From NCBI GenBank assembly GCA_005406025.1, contig BGZK01001190.1:124001-188000 (forward strand): a DNA stretch of 64,000 nucleotides. The letters run 5' to 3'. Made by a program: the position numbers and the translations under genes. Positions within the stretch are counted from its first letter, which is position 1. Each line of letters opens with the position of its first letter. Shown piece by piece: positions 32,171-44,574 of this stretch. Source of the DNA: Eumeta japonica. Lineage: Eukaryota > Arthropoda > Insecta > Lepidoptera > Psychidae. A model generated the notes under the pieces. It had not been told where the DNA came from, did not search any database, and saw nothing but the letters and a program-made list of their open reading frames with translations.

Positions 32171-35055
32171 AAAACGAAGAACACTACATTGTACTGCGAG
32201 TCCCCGTCCCTGTCTTATTGATTACCGCGTGATTGATTAGAATAATTTGTTAGGTGGTGGCAGATTTAGTTTTTCTTAGGAGCAGGATGGATGCTTGTTC
32301 TCCTCTGAAGACACGAAATAAGAAATTTTCAGACATTAACACTGCTTGTTGAAGATTCAAATGAATATTCATGAAAGTAAATAAAAGCATTTACGTCACC
32401 TCATTTCTTTTTTACTTCACGTTATCTATATGAAATATATTGAATACAAGATACTATTAAAGTAACTATTTGGGATATCAGATATAAGTTACTTTTGGAA
32501 ATGGTATCTGAAATGTTAGATATAAAATATGTATTTTTAAATACTTTTTAAAGACAAAATAGTTCTTTTTTATCGAGTTTGAATTCATCACATGAATTAT
32601 GAATAGATCGCGTTGATCGAGCAAACGTGAAAAAGCATTATATTTTTAAGGTTTTGATTGAGACTTAAGTAAAACAAGTTCTTCAAACATTTCACCATTG
32701 ATTTTCCATCGATGCGGTCTCATCATCGTGCCCTCAAAAGGGAAAAGCCGCTGTACATACGTAGAACTTTGCAAACAGGATACAAGATAGAATCGATTAT
32801 GCATCTTTCCGCAAATATTCATCTTTTCCTTCTTTTTTAGAACAACTTAGCCCAAGAAACCATAACAAAAATATGTCATTGATAATATGTTTAAAAGTAA
32901 CATAAATTAATAAATAAAAAACCCTGCTTCTTTTAAACTGCTCAACTGATAAATTTCAAAATCAAATCAACTTTCTTTACTCACGAAACAACGTCGATCA
33001 AAGTAAATCGCAACAAAATCGATTGGTTTTTTTGAGAGACATCGTTAAGTTCGCATAAAAGTGTTAAATAGAAATGAACTTCTTCTTTTTAAAAGCCTAC
33101 GTGAAATGCCGCAAAGAGGATTTATATCGAAAAACAAATTCTAAAGACATCGGAGTTTAAAAATTCAAAAATAGCATATCTTTGAATTAAAACTATATTT
33201 TTCAGCTTGGAGAGCTCGAAAAGCACTAAAAATCGTCAACCGTTTTCCTACTTTTTGAGTTCGTAAAACTCGAAAACTTATAGACAACTATATTTTTTAA
33301 CTCGAGGAGCTCAAAAACTCATGATAAATATAACAGAGGGAAGTTTCAAGGGTGGCTTGCAAAGTCAAACATTTCTCACATTTTTTTACGAATACAACAG
33401 TGAACCGAGACTAACTCAATTTACGAGCCAAAGCCAAAGAATCATAAACCAGTAGCTCATAGAGTTAGAAATAAGTACAATTACTACGTACCATTTTGTT
33501 TTCCTAATTGACGCCGTGATGAGAGGTCGAAAAAAGCTCTCACAAAAACCTTGAAGGGATAGATAGAAACAGCTCAATGAAGTAAGAAATCTTATGTTAT
33601 TGGTCATAAAACTAACATTTTGCGTTAAACAAAAGAATTTTTAATGAACAATGCAGAGATCTCACGAGTCCAAAACTCGAACGTGCCAGTGAGCAGACAC
33701 ACACTTACTATTGACAAATTTATTCAATTGAATATTTTTGTTTAGGCATCCGCATTATTAGGTTCGAATGTTTAACGACGAAATTATGAAAAATAATTTA
33801 TATTCAGAATAAATAGATATGAATTCGGAATAAACATCGCTCAGAAAGATAACATCTCTGAGAATACATCAAAGCAAAAATGTTACTGGCAACTTAATAT
33901 ACTTCAAGAAAATACATTTTTTTCACGGTCGCGATATAAATGCAAAATACCTCTGTAACAAAAAGGTTTGATTGTCGCAAGACATCTAATTTTCTAGTTG
34001 TTGAGCTTGTTTTCGTTAAAATTTTGTCCTTAAGTCCGTCTAAGTTGCGTAATGAGCTTTATATTACAATGCGAACTTGTATTCGAACGTAAACTAAATA
34101 AAACACTTTTTCGTCACTTCGACCACGGACGTGGAAAGTTGAGCGCGAGTGTTCGGTAAGCTTCACGAGTTGTTACTTCGCAAGCCGAGGACGCGACTTT
34201 GCCTTCAGTGAAGAACTTGATTTGTTTTTGTATGTTGGCAAACTTCAATTGTTATTAACTGTTACTAAGTCAAGAAATTAGCAGAAAACATTGCGACAAA
34301 TATAAAACCTTGAACTTAGAAAGTTAATGGAAAAAGAGACGCGAGTTATAAATAAGTTCCTCGACAATGGAATTTCGCTCGGCGTCTTTCGAGTTTTCTG
34401 TAGAAATATGACAATTTCTCATGGGAAAAGTTGCTTATTTTCATTTCCAAAAATAAATATTTATATACAAAAAGCATATACAATACGTAATATGCGAAAT
34501 TTGCTTGTTACCTGGTCTCACGTTCATAAAGTCAAATAGTATTATCTATTTAATATATATCATGTGGTGCTTCTCTATTGGTGACAAAGTCACGTTAGGC
34601 CTACGGGTATCCGTCACGACATCCAAAAATAATTCAATCACCTCAAAATTTTATGAGATTTCACTGTAAAACAACATTTATAAAAATATTTTTTAAACGC
34701 GTTTCTTCAGTGAAGGTGTCTTCACTGTAGATAATCTTGAAAAATGTTATCAAATTGCAAATTTCCATCGAAACCGTCAATAGCCGTTTCAAAAATACCA
34801 ACGTATAAATTTATATGTACAACAAGAATTTCCACCTTACATTAATAAGATGCAACGAAAACAATTTAAATTAATTAGAGGACATCGAAGTTGTTATATC
34901 GTTAAAAATTCGATCGTAGGTACTACTCTCAACAATTTAGGAACAGTACCTATTAAATGTTCATAATTTAAATGTTTTCGCGTAAGTTTAAACTAGAATA
35001 ATGGCTGTTGTCTAATTTGTATCCAGATTATCTCCCGAACTCTGTACTTAGAAAC
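32171..35055. other. AT-rich sequence, no gene; minor repeats
   Basis: 33188-33330 contains two related ~95-bp-spaced phrases ('aactatatttttcagcttgg', 'gagctcgaaaag' and 'aactatattttttaactcga', 'ggagctcaaaaac'). 34075-34230 is a GC-richer unique patch. 34706-34728 holds a small CAGTGAAG/CTTCACTG hairpin. No gene supported. Confidence 0.4.
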
Positions 35056-35090
35056 TTCGATAGCTTTTATCCGCGGCTTCGCGCGTCTTC
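35056..35090 (-). mobile_element. Possible Helitron 3' end, minus strand
   Basis: On the minus strand: GACGCGCGAAGCCGCGGATA then AAAGCTAT. This is the GC-hairpin-plus-CTAR ending of lepidopteran Helitrons with CTAG changed to CTAT. The body would lie to the right but is not recognisable. Confidence 0.35.
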
Positions 35091-35397
35091 AGTTCTTAGC
35101 CCTCCAATTCCATTATTCCTTAATAAAATTGTTTCAGTTTAGGACTTAAGATATATTATTATTACCTATAGTACGCTCAAAATGTTTTAGCATTTTTGTC
35201 GTGAAAGAAAAAGCGACGAATACTATCATCAATAAGGATTCCCGGGATATTACATCGTAAACATATCTGTTACTCTCGCAACAACTTAACATCTTTTCAA
35301 TGACATGCCGCCTTAAATTCGATACCGCTAAAGTTTTAAGTACAGATACTTCTGAAAATTCTGCAATGGCTAACGTAAAAATGCTCAAGTATTGACA

Positions 35398-35998
35398 AAA
35401 GAAACCGGCCTAGTGCGAATTGAATTCGCGTGGAGAGGGTTCCTTACAATCTCCTTACGTTATCTACCATATTTTCTAAATCTAACCCTGCCTTTGTGGT
35501 AGCCGAAACAAATGTAAATGTACGTTTGTACATATAACATTGAAAGATTTACTATGTTATTTTAAGATCACATACGTCTTGTAGGTTTTCCTGCAACCTA
35601 TAAGTAAAGTACTATTTTCTATATTTTTTCAAAATTTTAGGCTCAGCAATTTCGTAGATAAAAGGGAAAACGTCAATTTCCATCTATTTTATTAAATTAA
35701 GCTATGTTTAATATTGTACAGTAATAAAAAAAAACATATATTTGTTCACTCAAAACAAGCCTTTTCATTTGATTTTTCAAACGATACAGTTTGCAAAATT
35801 AATTTTAAAATTTTTCTATTTTGTTGTCTAAAAATTATCCCCGTATTCAGAATGCAATTCTTTACGTTACACATCCGTGTTTGAGTTATCGTAATTTATA
35901 AGTGTACTAATTTTTAGCTTAATAGGCCGAATGGATACGGAACAAATTGGCTGTGACAGACGAACAAACAGCAATTTATTTCGTACGTACGGACCCTT
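35398..35998 (+). repeat. Decayed lepidopteran dispersed repeat, ~600 bp
   Basis: Opens AGAAACCGGCCTAGTGCGAA with 'gtggagagggttcc', then has 'gtaggttttcctgcaacct', 'gtaaagtactattttc', and 'aaaattttaggctcagcaat' with 'ttcgtagataaaaggg'. It closes with 'ggctgtgacagacgaacaaa' and 'cgtacggaccctta'. I recognise this order from a very common repeat of moth and butterfly genomes. No protein coding. Confidence 0.65.
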
Positions 35999-36840
35999 AA
36001 AAATATTGTATATACATTTCATAACAGGTATTTATTATATATGTTTGGATTCGTCTTACAGATAACAATGGAAACCTTTTGAACCGTCTTCGTTGCTTAC
36101 GAACGGATTAGGGTCTTTGAAGTCTGAAAAAGGAAGATTATGTCCAGCAGTGGAAGTCTAATGGATGAAACGATCACGACTTGCATTAAGCGTCACACGC
36201 CTCGATGCAGTATGGATTTCAAAAACTTCCATTAAATGGTACTAGTATACATGTATTCAGTAGCAAAGATATTAATTAAAGACGTTAATATATCTATTTA
36301 ACAGATAGATATATATTCCTCTTAAACGCTATAAGGATAAATAGTTTCTCTCACATTATCTTATTCTATATGATATTTAACCATTGACTCTATTTTATTC
36401 TATAAATTCTATTATTTATTATACTTATTGATATTAAACCTAAACTCGCGAACACCGCGATATTGCGAACCGAAAAATGATTGTTAGTGGTGTGCGTGAA
36501 TTTGTCATTGTGTTATTCTTTTAAACATATGCGCACGAACTTTACAGTATTTTCGATAGTCTTTATTGACTATATTCGTGTAATTTTTAAGAGTTTATGT
36601 AATGCTATGCGTGTGTGTATTTTTACAAAATACGCATTATGTACGTACGTATGTGACAGAATTGCAGTATTAAAAATCTATTATGATCATATAATATAAA
36701 AATCAGTATACAGACCAAGAAAATAGACCTTTCAATACAGATTTGAGATAATACTTGAAATTTTGCATGAATTACATTGAATGATCTAGAAACGAACCGT
36801 AAAAGTTTTTTAAACGGTTTTATTTAGCTCACCCCGTTTG
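35999..36840. other. AT-rich sequence, no gene seen
   Basis: Nothing recognised; the frame 36481-36699 has no domain. Confidence 0.4.
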
Positions 36841-36982
36841 TTTTATTTATTATTTATTCTTGGGTCAAATTCAGTAATTCAAATTTCACCCTCTTCCTGT
36901 CAACCGATTAATCTGAAATTTTGTATACACTTTGGATTTTGGTGACAATACAATTAAGTTTATTCATTATCATTATAAATTC

Positions 36983-37604
36983 AAGATGGCCGCCGCTACA
37001 AAATGGCGGATAATTTATTTTTATTATTAATCCCATCAATATGGGTATCAAATGAAAGGGCTCAACAAGCAGAATACAATATACTATAAAAAATTGAAAT
37101 CCAAGATGGCGGCCGCTACAAAATGGCGGATAACGTAGGTTTTATCAATCCCATCAATATGGGTATCAAATGAAAGGGCTCAACAAGCAGAATACAATAT
37201 ACTATAAAAAATTGAAATCCAAGATGGCGGCCGCTACAAAATGGCGGATAACGTAGGTTTTATCAATCCCATCAATATGGGTATCAAATGAAAGTGCTCA
37301 ACCAGTAAAATACAATGTACTATATAAAATTCAAATCCAAGATGGCGGCCTCTACAAAATGGCGGATAACTTAGGTTTTATCAATCCCATCAACATGGGT
37401 ATCAAATGAAAGGTCTCAACAAGTAGAATACAATTTACTATGCAAAATTGAAATCTAAGATGGCCGCCGCTACCAAATGGCTGATAACATTTTTTTATCA
37501 ATCGCACCAATATGGGTATCAAATAAAAGGGCTTGTCAAGAAGAATACAGTGCACTATACAACCTCAATATTTAAGATGGGCGCAGCCACTAAATGGCGT
37601 ATAA
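36983..37604 (+). repeat. Six tandem ~118-bp repeats upstream of the helicase
   Basis: The motif AAGATGGC(C/G)GCCGCTACAAA...ATGGCGGATAA occurs at 36983, 37103, 37221, 37339, 37457 and (diverged) 37574. The companion TCCCATCAATATGGGTATCA occurs at 37031, 37149, 37267, 37385 and (diverged) 37502. Spacing is 117-120 bp. Units 2 and 3 are nearly identical, the outer ones diverge. Each unit holds an AAGATGGCGGC-like box, the form bound by YY1/Pleiohomeotic proteins, plus a second ATGGCGG. The last unit supplies the ATG (37594) of the helicase frame. The repeat could act as an element promoter, but that is inference. Confidence 0.9.
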
Positions 37605-39446
37605 TCACTACACAAAACCGCCAGTTATAAATGAAGAGAGCATCGATACCGATGCTTATGCACCGCACGAGCAAACAACAAGAAGGCGTCTTATAACTTT
37701 AACAGACAACACCAAAATGACTATTAGAAACACGCCAGCTGTAGTACGGGTACCTAACTTCGTAGCAGCTTCTGATCCAGAGTCATATTATTACAGTTTA
37801 CTAATCCAGTATATTCCGTATCGCAATGAGGCCGAACTTTTAGGAGAATTTAATAGTGCCAGAGATGCGTTTCTCGCCAACGAAGAAAGTTTAAGACAAA
37901 CAAACGCCTACTTGGAAATATATCGTGAACGTGACAGGCAGCTTGAAAATGCATTCGCGCAAGTACACGCATTTCAGATACTGGAACACGCAGAGCCGAT
38001 GGAACTAGACCATGAAGAAGAATTTCCTTATTTGCCAATGAATGAAGACCAGTTCTTACAGGCTAAGCAGTCTATGAATGCAGGACAAAAGGAAATTTTT
38101 ACATTAGTTACCCAGTCCATACAAAATCAAATGTCAGGTGCTGAAGAACGTTTAAAAATATTCTTTACAGGAGGAGCTGGTGTGGGCAAGACTTTTCTAT
38201 TAAAGTTAATAAGAGACCAAATTAATAGGTACTACGCAAAGGATGCAGTTAAAGTCTGCTCACTAACAGGAGTTGCAGCTAGATTAATAAATGGAGCTAC
38301 GATACACAGTACTTTAAAATTGCCTGTACAGAAAGACGGTCGCATAACAGGTATGTCACCACTGTCCGGAAACTATTTGCGAATAATGAGGCAACAATGG
38401 CATCAGACAGAATTTTTGATTGTCGACGAGATTTCCATGGTGTCTTATCAAATGTTATGCATGATGGACGCTCGATTAAGGCAAATTAAGAACTGTGAAA
38501 ATGAGTTTTTTGGAGGAGTAAACGTATTACTTTTCGGTGATCTTTTACAACTGCCTCCTATAAAACGATCAGGAACACCTGTTTTCAAACAGCCAGAACA
38601 TCTCCAACCAGCTACACATCTCTGGCGTTTATTCACGCTGTGTGAATTAACTGTAAATATGCGTCAGCAAGGTGACCAGACTTTTATTGATATTTTGAAT
38701 GCTTTAAGAGTCGGTGAGCTAACAACCCAACATTTTAGTATTTTAATGGGAAGACTTCTTCAAGACACGAGTGATGAGTTTGCAATAGACAAAGCGTTAA
38801 GGGTATACCCCACAAATCAACAAGTTAACGACCACAACTCTGCTGTATTGAATTTGTACAGAAATAATGGTGCTCGCATTTACAAAATAAAAGCGCAGGA
38901 TCAGCTAGTACACGCCACACGAAATGCAGACAATGTGGATATAGCTACTATAATACCAGCTGATATCAACAAAACTGGGGGTTTACCAGCGGAACTGAAA
39001 ATATCTGTGGGGGCAAAAGTCATGCTACGCTCCAATATTGACGTTTCAAAGGGATTAGTAAATGGCGCTATAGGCTACATCAACGAAATCGTTTGGCCTC
39101 AATTTCGTCGAACTCAGATGTATGCAACAGATGTACCTTCCGTCCGAATTGATTTCGCAAGAGACGGAGTACATCTTATACACCGAAAGCCATACAGTTT
39201 CCAGCTAAGTACAATTACGGGACGGCTGAAAGAAGAATGTTGCCTTTAATACTATCATGGGCTTCTACAATACATAAAATGCAGGGCAGCACTGTGGATC
39301 ACGCAGTCGTATACTTAGGTGCGAAACTGTTTGAAGAAGGTCAAGCCTACGTGGCTCTTAGTAGAGTAAGATCTTTGCAGGGACTACGTATAGAGAAGTT
39401 GGACTGCAATAAACTAACAAGAAACCTTGCAATAATGAAGCACTAA
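37594..39446 (+). pseudogene. PIF1-family (Helitron-type) DNA helicase, one frameshift
   Basis: A 551-codon frame (37594-39249) and a second frame (39237-39446) together give a PIF1/RecD-like superfamily 1B helicase. Visible motifs: PAVVRVPNF...DPESYYYSLLIQY (region before the helicase in Helitron proteins, residues ~50-80); Walker A GGAGVGKT (~190-200); Walker B VDEIS (~277); motif III GDLLQLPPIK (~315); motif IV-like NMRQQ (~355); motif V VGAKVMLRSN and NGAIG (~475-500). In the second frame are [14 protein letters not shown] (motif VI region) and [17 protein letters not shown] frameshift near 39225-39245 separates them. TAA directly precedes the ATG. The Rep/HUH nuclease half is absent. All visible ATPase motifs are intact, so loss is recent or the element is defective. 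Confidence 0.9.
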
Positions 39447-39485
39447 ATGAATTAAACAGAATGCGAAATAAAACTAAAACTAGAA

Positions 39486-40242
39486 AATAAAAATAGGTAA
39501 AAAAACTTTTTAAGTTAAACGGTTTTATGTTAAACATACATTGCAATGTTTAAGATAAATGTACTAAAAACCAAAAAATAATAAAATAGATACAGTCGTG
39601 GGAATTATAAACATATGCATAGACTAGACTAAAATAAAACCGTGGGGCACGTCAATTGTCTACAAATTATCGACTTAATGTGCGATAGAAGAATCGTTTA
39701 ATTCGTCGTTAGGCAGTTGGCCCGCAGACGGTGAGGAATTACTTACTATTTTCTTGCTCATGGAAATTCCAATAGTTATACACTCCATGTAAATAAAAGA
39801 GATGTTTAAACTAGTTTATCGTTGGACATTCACACTGCTGGCTGGCGAGGAATCGTTTCACTGCTCGTAGTTTGTCTTTAATCGACAAAACATATGATAA
39901 AAGTACTACTCGCTCACCACTATGAAACCCTAAAACTCGCTTACAATCGAGCTTGCTAGCTTGTTTCCACATTCTAGCCCTACTTATCACACGTCCATCG
40001 TTGTCGGTTGAACAACTGCCTAATTATAGTGTAACATTACAAAACAAACATTTTAATCAACGATTGTAGACAATTGACGTGCCCACGGTTTTATTTTAGT
40101 CTAGTCTATGCATATGTTTATAATTCCCACGACTGTATCTATTTTATTATTTTTTGGTTTTTAGTACATTTATCTTAAACATTGCAATGTATGTTTAACA
40201 TAAAACCGTTTAACTTAAAAAGTTGTTTTACCTATTTTTTTT
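39486..40242. repeat. ~757-bp inverted repeat, arms ~180-235 bp
   Basis: The left arm starts AATAAAAATAGGTAAAAAAA about 40 bp after the helicase stop and runs to GTCAATTGTCTACAA at 39665. The right arm is its reverse complement from 40064 to about 40240. Differences are few (for example one base in the GTAAAAAAAC/GTAAAACAAC site and one G lost in CGTGGGGCACG). A weaker match continues inward (GGCAGTTG at 39712-39719 and 40013-40020 reversed). The ~290-bp centre is unique. It may be a foldback/MITE element or an inverted duplication of the helicase 3' flank. Confidence 0.85.
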
Positions 40243-40745
40243 AAAAATCGCCCCCGCGGAAAAAAACTTCTTTATTATTTCTGGGGAAACGGTAAGGGCT
40301 GGAAAAAAAATTTTCAAAGAACATGTGTAGAGCACCAAATTTTATAAAAAAAAATATCTTTTTTTATCTCTGTTATGAAAATTAACCGAGATAAGGTGGC
40401 TAGAAAGTTACAACGATTCAAAATTTTCATTCATAAAAGGGCAAATGACAACACAGACCCTCTCAAATATTTCTTACATCTAGTCAGCTACTGGGACAAA
40501 GTTATTAAGGAATAAGCAGTACAGATAGTAATTTCTGTGCCCTCTAATGAGTATGATGAACTTTGCGGAGTATCCCTTTGACCTCCGACTACAATGGCGT
40601 GACCGTTTGGAACGTAAGCAGCTGCGCTTGAATTTTGTATATAGTTAGTGTGTACATTTTATAGATCTTCAATAACGATGATTGTGATTCAATTTACTTC
40701 TTGTGGTTACAAGAATGAAATATAATAAAATAAACTAACAACTCA
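40243..40745. other. Non-coding flank, repeat-like
   Basis: Begins AAAAATCGCCCCCGCGG and has A-rich phrases ('ctctgttatgaaaattaacc', 'aaagttacaacgattc'). No frame. It may be the 3' part of the element carrying the helicase, but no terminus is identifiable. Confidence 0.3.
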
Positions 40746-41164
40746 ACTCAATAAAAAATATCTATCATAATTAGCTTAATAAATTAATAATAATCTTGGA
40801 TTATAATGGAAATAAAGTAGTGACATGGTAAATCGTCGGTTATATTTATATAATAAATCGAAATTAATATAAAAACCCTTCAAAATTATTCTACAGTAAT
40901 TGCGGAATGCAAACCATAAATGAATAAACTATATTTCAATGAATTTATAATAAAATATTGATTGAAATCGAATCTTACTATAGTTACAAATCTCACAAAT
41001 AGAATTTGCTATACGTCTTAAAATAATATTGATACGATTGGGAAACAAAAATGAAGACTGGATGGCAATACAATCAAGCCTCTATTACATTTATGTATTT
41101 ACTTATAACGTAGGTTAATATGAAAGTTCTTAGAAAATCACAAACTGAGCTAACGAACAAGTTT

Positions 41165-42190
41165 TTATTATTATTATTTTTTAAATAATACCCGTTGAGA
41201 TCAATACATAGTTGCATACAATGGAACCATTCAGAGAAACACTTTGCCCACTCGCACTTAGGAGTCGCTTCGTCGGCTTTTTCATATGCAGCCACTGCTT
41301 CCTTGACGTCCGCAAACCACCTTCCTTGAACTATTTTTTTGTATTCTAGGAAATAAATAAAATTCGCAAAGTGCGAAGTCAGGACTGTAAAGATCGTGAG
41401 CCTTATTTCTATAACTAGTCCCCAAATACTTAGTTGTTTATATAGCGGTATGTGGTGAGGTGTAGTCGTTATCAACGATAATGCTACTGAGAGATCGTTT
41501 TTTCCGAACTTATTTCCAAAACAAAAGGTGAACAAGTAATAGTGTACCAGTTTACGGTGACTGTTATTTTTATCTTCTAAAATATTTGTTACGTAATGAC
41601 CTGTCATTCTGAAGAAAGGGGCTTATCATCTTTTTTCCAACGCTTCTACCTCGTTTACGTTAGTAAGTACCTCCTCCAAAGGAAATATTCTCTTAATAGG
41701 CTGCCTTTTTGTCTCGAGATCCTAACAATAAATACACCTTTCGTCGCCTGTAAATCGGTCATCCACAGCGTTTAAATTACCACCGTCAAATCTTTGCATC
41801 ACTTCGCGGTACCAATTAATATGACGAAGGTTTTACGGTTCAGTCAAATTATGTGGTTATTCATCGAGTATAGTATTTAGACCGCTAAATGTTCATAAAA
41901 GGTTTTGTGCACTTAACTCATACCGATGCTTGTCCAAATCTGCTGGTAGGTCACTCTTTTATCAGTCTCTATCATGAGCCGCTGAGCACTGATCCTGTCT
42001 TCAATCGTTGCCGTAGAAAGATATCCCTCACGCAGAATGTCAGTCAGATTACTGCGACCATGCAAAAACTCATTAAACCAGTTATATACAGTGGTAAAGA
42101 ATGGAGCTTCATTATGAAAGACCAACCGAAATCTGTTATAACTTTCTTATTTACGCCATTTTCCCCCCTTAAAATTGTAGTTTGTTTCCC
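41165..42190 (-). pseudogene. Near full-length mariner transposase, decayed
   Basis: Read right to left. N-terminal DNA-binding region (42125-41913): FHNEAPFFTTVYNWFNEFL, HGRSNLTD, STATIEDRISAQRLMIETDK, RVTYQQIW. The linker LSAQ-L and PHNLTEP is near 41850, then FTGDERCIYC (TGDE, first catalytic Asp) near 41740 and MTGHYVTNILEDKN (41607). After divergence come KIVQGRWFADVKEAVAAYEK, ATPKCEWAKCFSEWF, CIDLNG (41340-41180). The second and third catalytic Asp regions are not recognisable. It resembles the mariner at 21884 in its DNA-binding wording (RLMIETDKRVT...QQI in both), so the two belong to one subfamily. Stops and frameshifts throughout. Confidence 0.88.
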
Positions 42191-42289
42191 CTAAACTATA
42201 GATAACTGACGGACGCAAGGCGAGACAAAAATAACGCGGGAAGAAATGTCATTTTTGACATTCAAACAACGTAAGCAATGTAGTGTGCG

Positions 42290-42465
42290 GTCAATGCGTG
42301 AACGCACGGACAAAAATAAAACGAAACGTGGGTCGGTGAGCAATTTATTCAGTTTTGTATAGAAATATAATTTGCGGAAGTAAAAATAATACAACGCAAC
42401 AGTGCCACTAGACGATCGCGGCTGGAGCGCCTGAACACTTGGGACGACGCGTCAGCGAAAACCAG
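42290..42465 (+). other. Possible 5' exon ending at a splice donor
   Basis: A GC-richer block ends GCGAAAACCAG|GTAAGC, a near-perfect donor (exon end 42465). Upstream lies TTTATTCAGTTTTG at about 42340, which contains an arthropod-type initiator (TCAGT), and a GAACGCACGGAC block. No long frame, so it would be 5' UTR. It directly abuts the mariner end, so it could equally be repeat edge. Weak call. Confidence 0.2.
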
Positions 42466-44500
42466 GTAAGCCTCGAACTCACATTCTTTAAACTGTCAGG
42501 ACGTATATATTCTTGTTGGTTTAAATGGCAACGAATGTCATAGAAAATCGAAAATATTTCTACAATAATTTTCTAGCACCAAATTCATGTTGATGTTAGA
42601 CAAATAATTTTCTTTTTGCCGCCAGTTTGTAAAAAAAAATGATAAATAAATACAATATACATAGTGAGGTTAGTAAAGAAATCCATATTTTAATGTCTTT
42701 TATTTTACAATTTCTAAGTGGGCTGTTTTAAAAATTTTAGGTTTTACCTATACCTACAATTATACTCTATTACATTTAAATGTTAATCTATTGCAAATGA
42801 TAGAAAAATAAATATAAAATTTAGCAATAATGTAGAGCTGATAAACGAAACAGTCTAATAAGTACATAAAACTGAATATGAGCTTATACGATATTCATTT
42901 TGCTGACATTTTTATTATATCGGTAAACACGTGAACATTGTTACAAATATGAGTAATAATATTCCATTTAGAACGTTCACGAGGCTGTACAAGGACGCCA
43001 ATTTGTACTGTTACTTTGAATATTGATTTCAAAGCTTCTAATTTACGGTGACTTTAACAGCAATAAATGGAGTTTTCATGCCTGGAACAATTGTCCATCT
43101 GAATGTAAGTGATAGTAAGTTAATTTGATATCATGAATAGAAGATAAAATATAGTAATGGAATATTCTTTCATCGTCTATTCTTATTTTTGAATAAATCT
43201 CTATTGAAAAGTCATTACTTCTAGAGCGCCTGAAATTTTTTATAGTAAATCTATATACATTGACAGTACAGTTGCATAACCATTAATTTTTAACACATAT
43301 AATGAGTGTGATAATGCAAATTCGCTTTTTGAACACATAGATAGCATACTGCATTTTACTAATACGTAATTATTGTAACGACGCGAGTGCCGCACGGTTC
43401 TCAGGCAAATTCGTATTAAAATACAAGTCTTTTTTTTACATTTAGCAAAGACGTGATCAAACTCCTGCTTTGACGTTCGTGGCTACCACCTAACGTAACA
43501 AGTTTCGTTAATCGACCGCAGAATATGGGAAGGTATTGTCATGTATTTGATAATAAATTTTGAAGAAAACACGTCAGTGCTTCCATGACTGGAAGGAGGA
43601 CTGATGAACATTTGATGCCCCAGTATATTTTTCTATTATATTGGTTAAAGTCAAACAGTGGCTTCTGTACCACTAATACACCTGCCCTTGTGCCTGCAAA
43701 ACTTCAACTATTCTATTTTTTATGACCAAAACGATAAATATTGAAATCTAAATGCATATATATATATATATATATATATAACAATAGTTTATCATATTAT
43801 AGGAAAGTGACACAGGAAATTAAATATTATATCACCGTTAAACTCCTAATACTATTAAATGGAGATATTTTAATATGCTTTATTTCTAAATATCACATGC
43901 CTACAGGGCAAAAAAATCTTATAAATATTACTAGACATTTTTAATAATTATAAAGTGTGTCCACATTTTAAAACCTTTATCTATCCGCTACAAGTGGACG
44001 CGTACGACGGATAAAAAATTGCTTGTTTGTACGCGACACTGACATTGCGAATCTCACTAAGTACGAGGATTTTGACTACTACAGTCAGTTCAGACTTAAA
44101 CGTATTAAAGTCGTACTCGAGAGCACTATTGCTATAAATAATGTTTAAAAGAACACTTCACAATAGTGATTGAGATGATCATAAAATCAGTGATTCTAGA
44201 ACATAATTAGACATTTCGATTTAACATATGTGTATTTATTTATCTTTTATCGTCATTTGCGAGGCTGTAACGAAACTTCTTGTCTTAAGCATCTGTTACA
44301 GATCAGCAACTTAGCCCAGCTATAATCACCGCGATTTTGCTGTCTGTCTGAGGCTCTTTGGGAATGAAAATGTGTAATTACCTTTATTGATATATCAAGT
44401 GAAATATTCCGTATTTTTCGGTGTTCACGAAATCCGAGAAATACTGCTAGTGCAGAGATCGCTATGTACCTAATAGAAAGTGAAAAATGCTGAGTCCATG
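42466..44500. other. AT-rich sequence, no gene; (AT)n at 43755-43780
   Basis: Contains a 26-bp AT microsatellite at 43755-43780. Nothing else is recognisable. Confidence 0.45.
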
Positions 44501-44574
44501 CGGTACTCATGAAGTTATACGTATGTGTAGAGGCGCAATCTCAACTTGGTGATTTAATCGACTCGATCCCCCGC

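Noticed and set aside
31848..32171. 107-codon minus-strand frame
   Set aside because: Its N-terminal half reads through the dispersed repeat and the snapback; no independent evidence of a gene.
34327..34539. 70-codon plus-strand frame after a GC-richer patch, considered as a host exon
   Set aside because: No domain, AT-rich codons with no bias, and no splice-site context that stands out.
36983..37604. Regularly spaced repeats resembling a CRISPR array
   Set aside because: The 118-bp units are wholly repeated, without unique spacers or short direct repeats, and the host is an insect. It is a tandem repeat.
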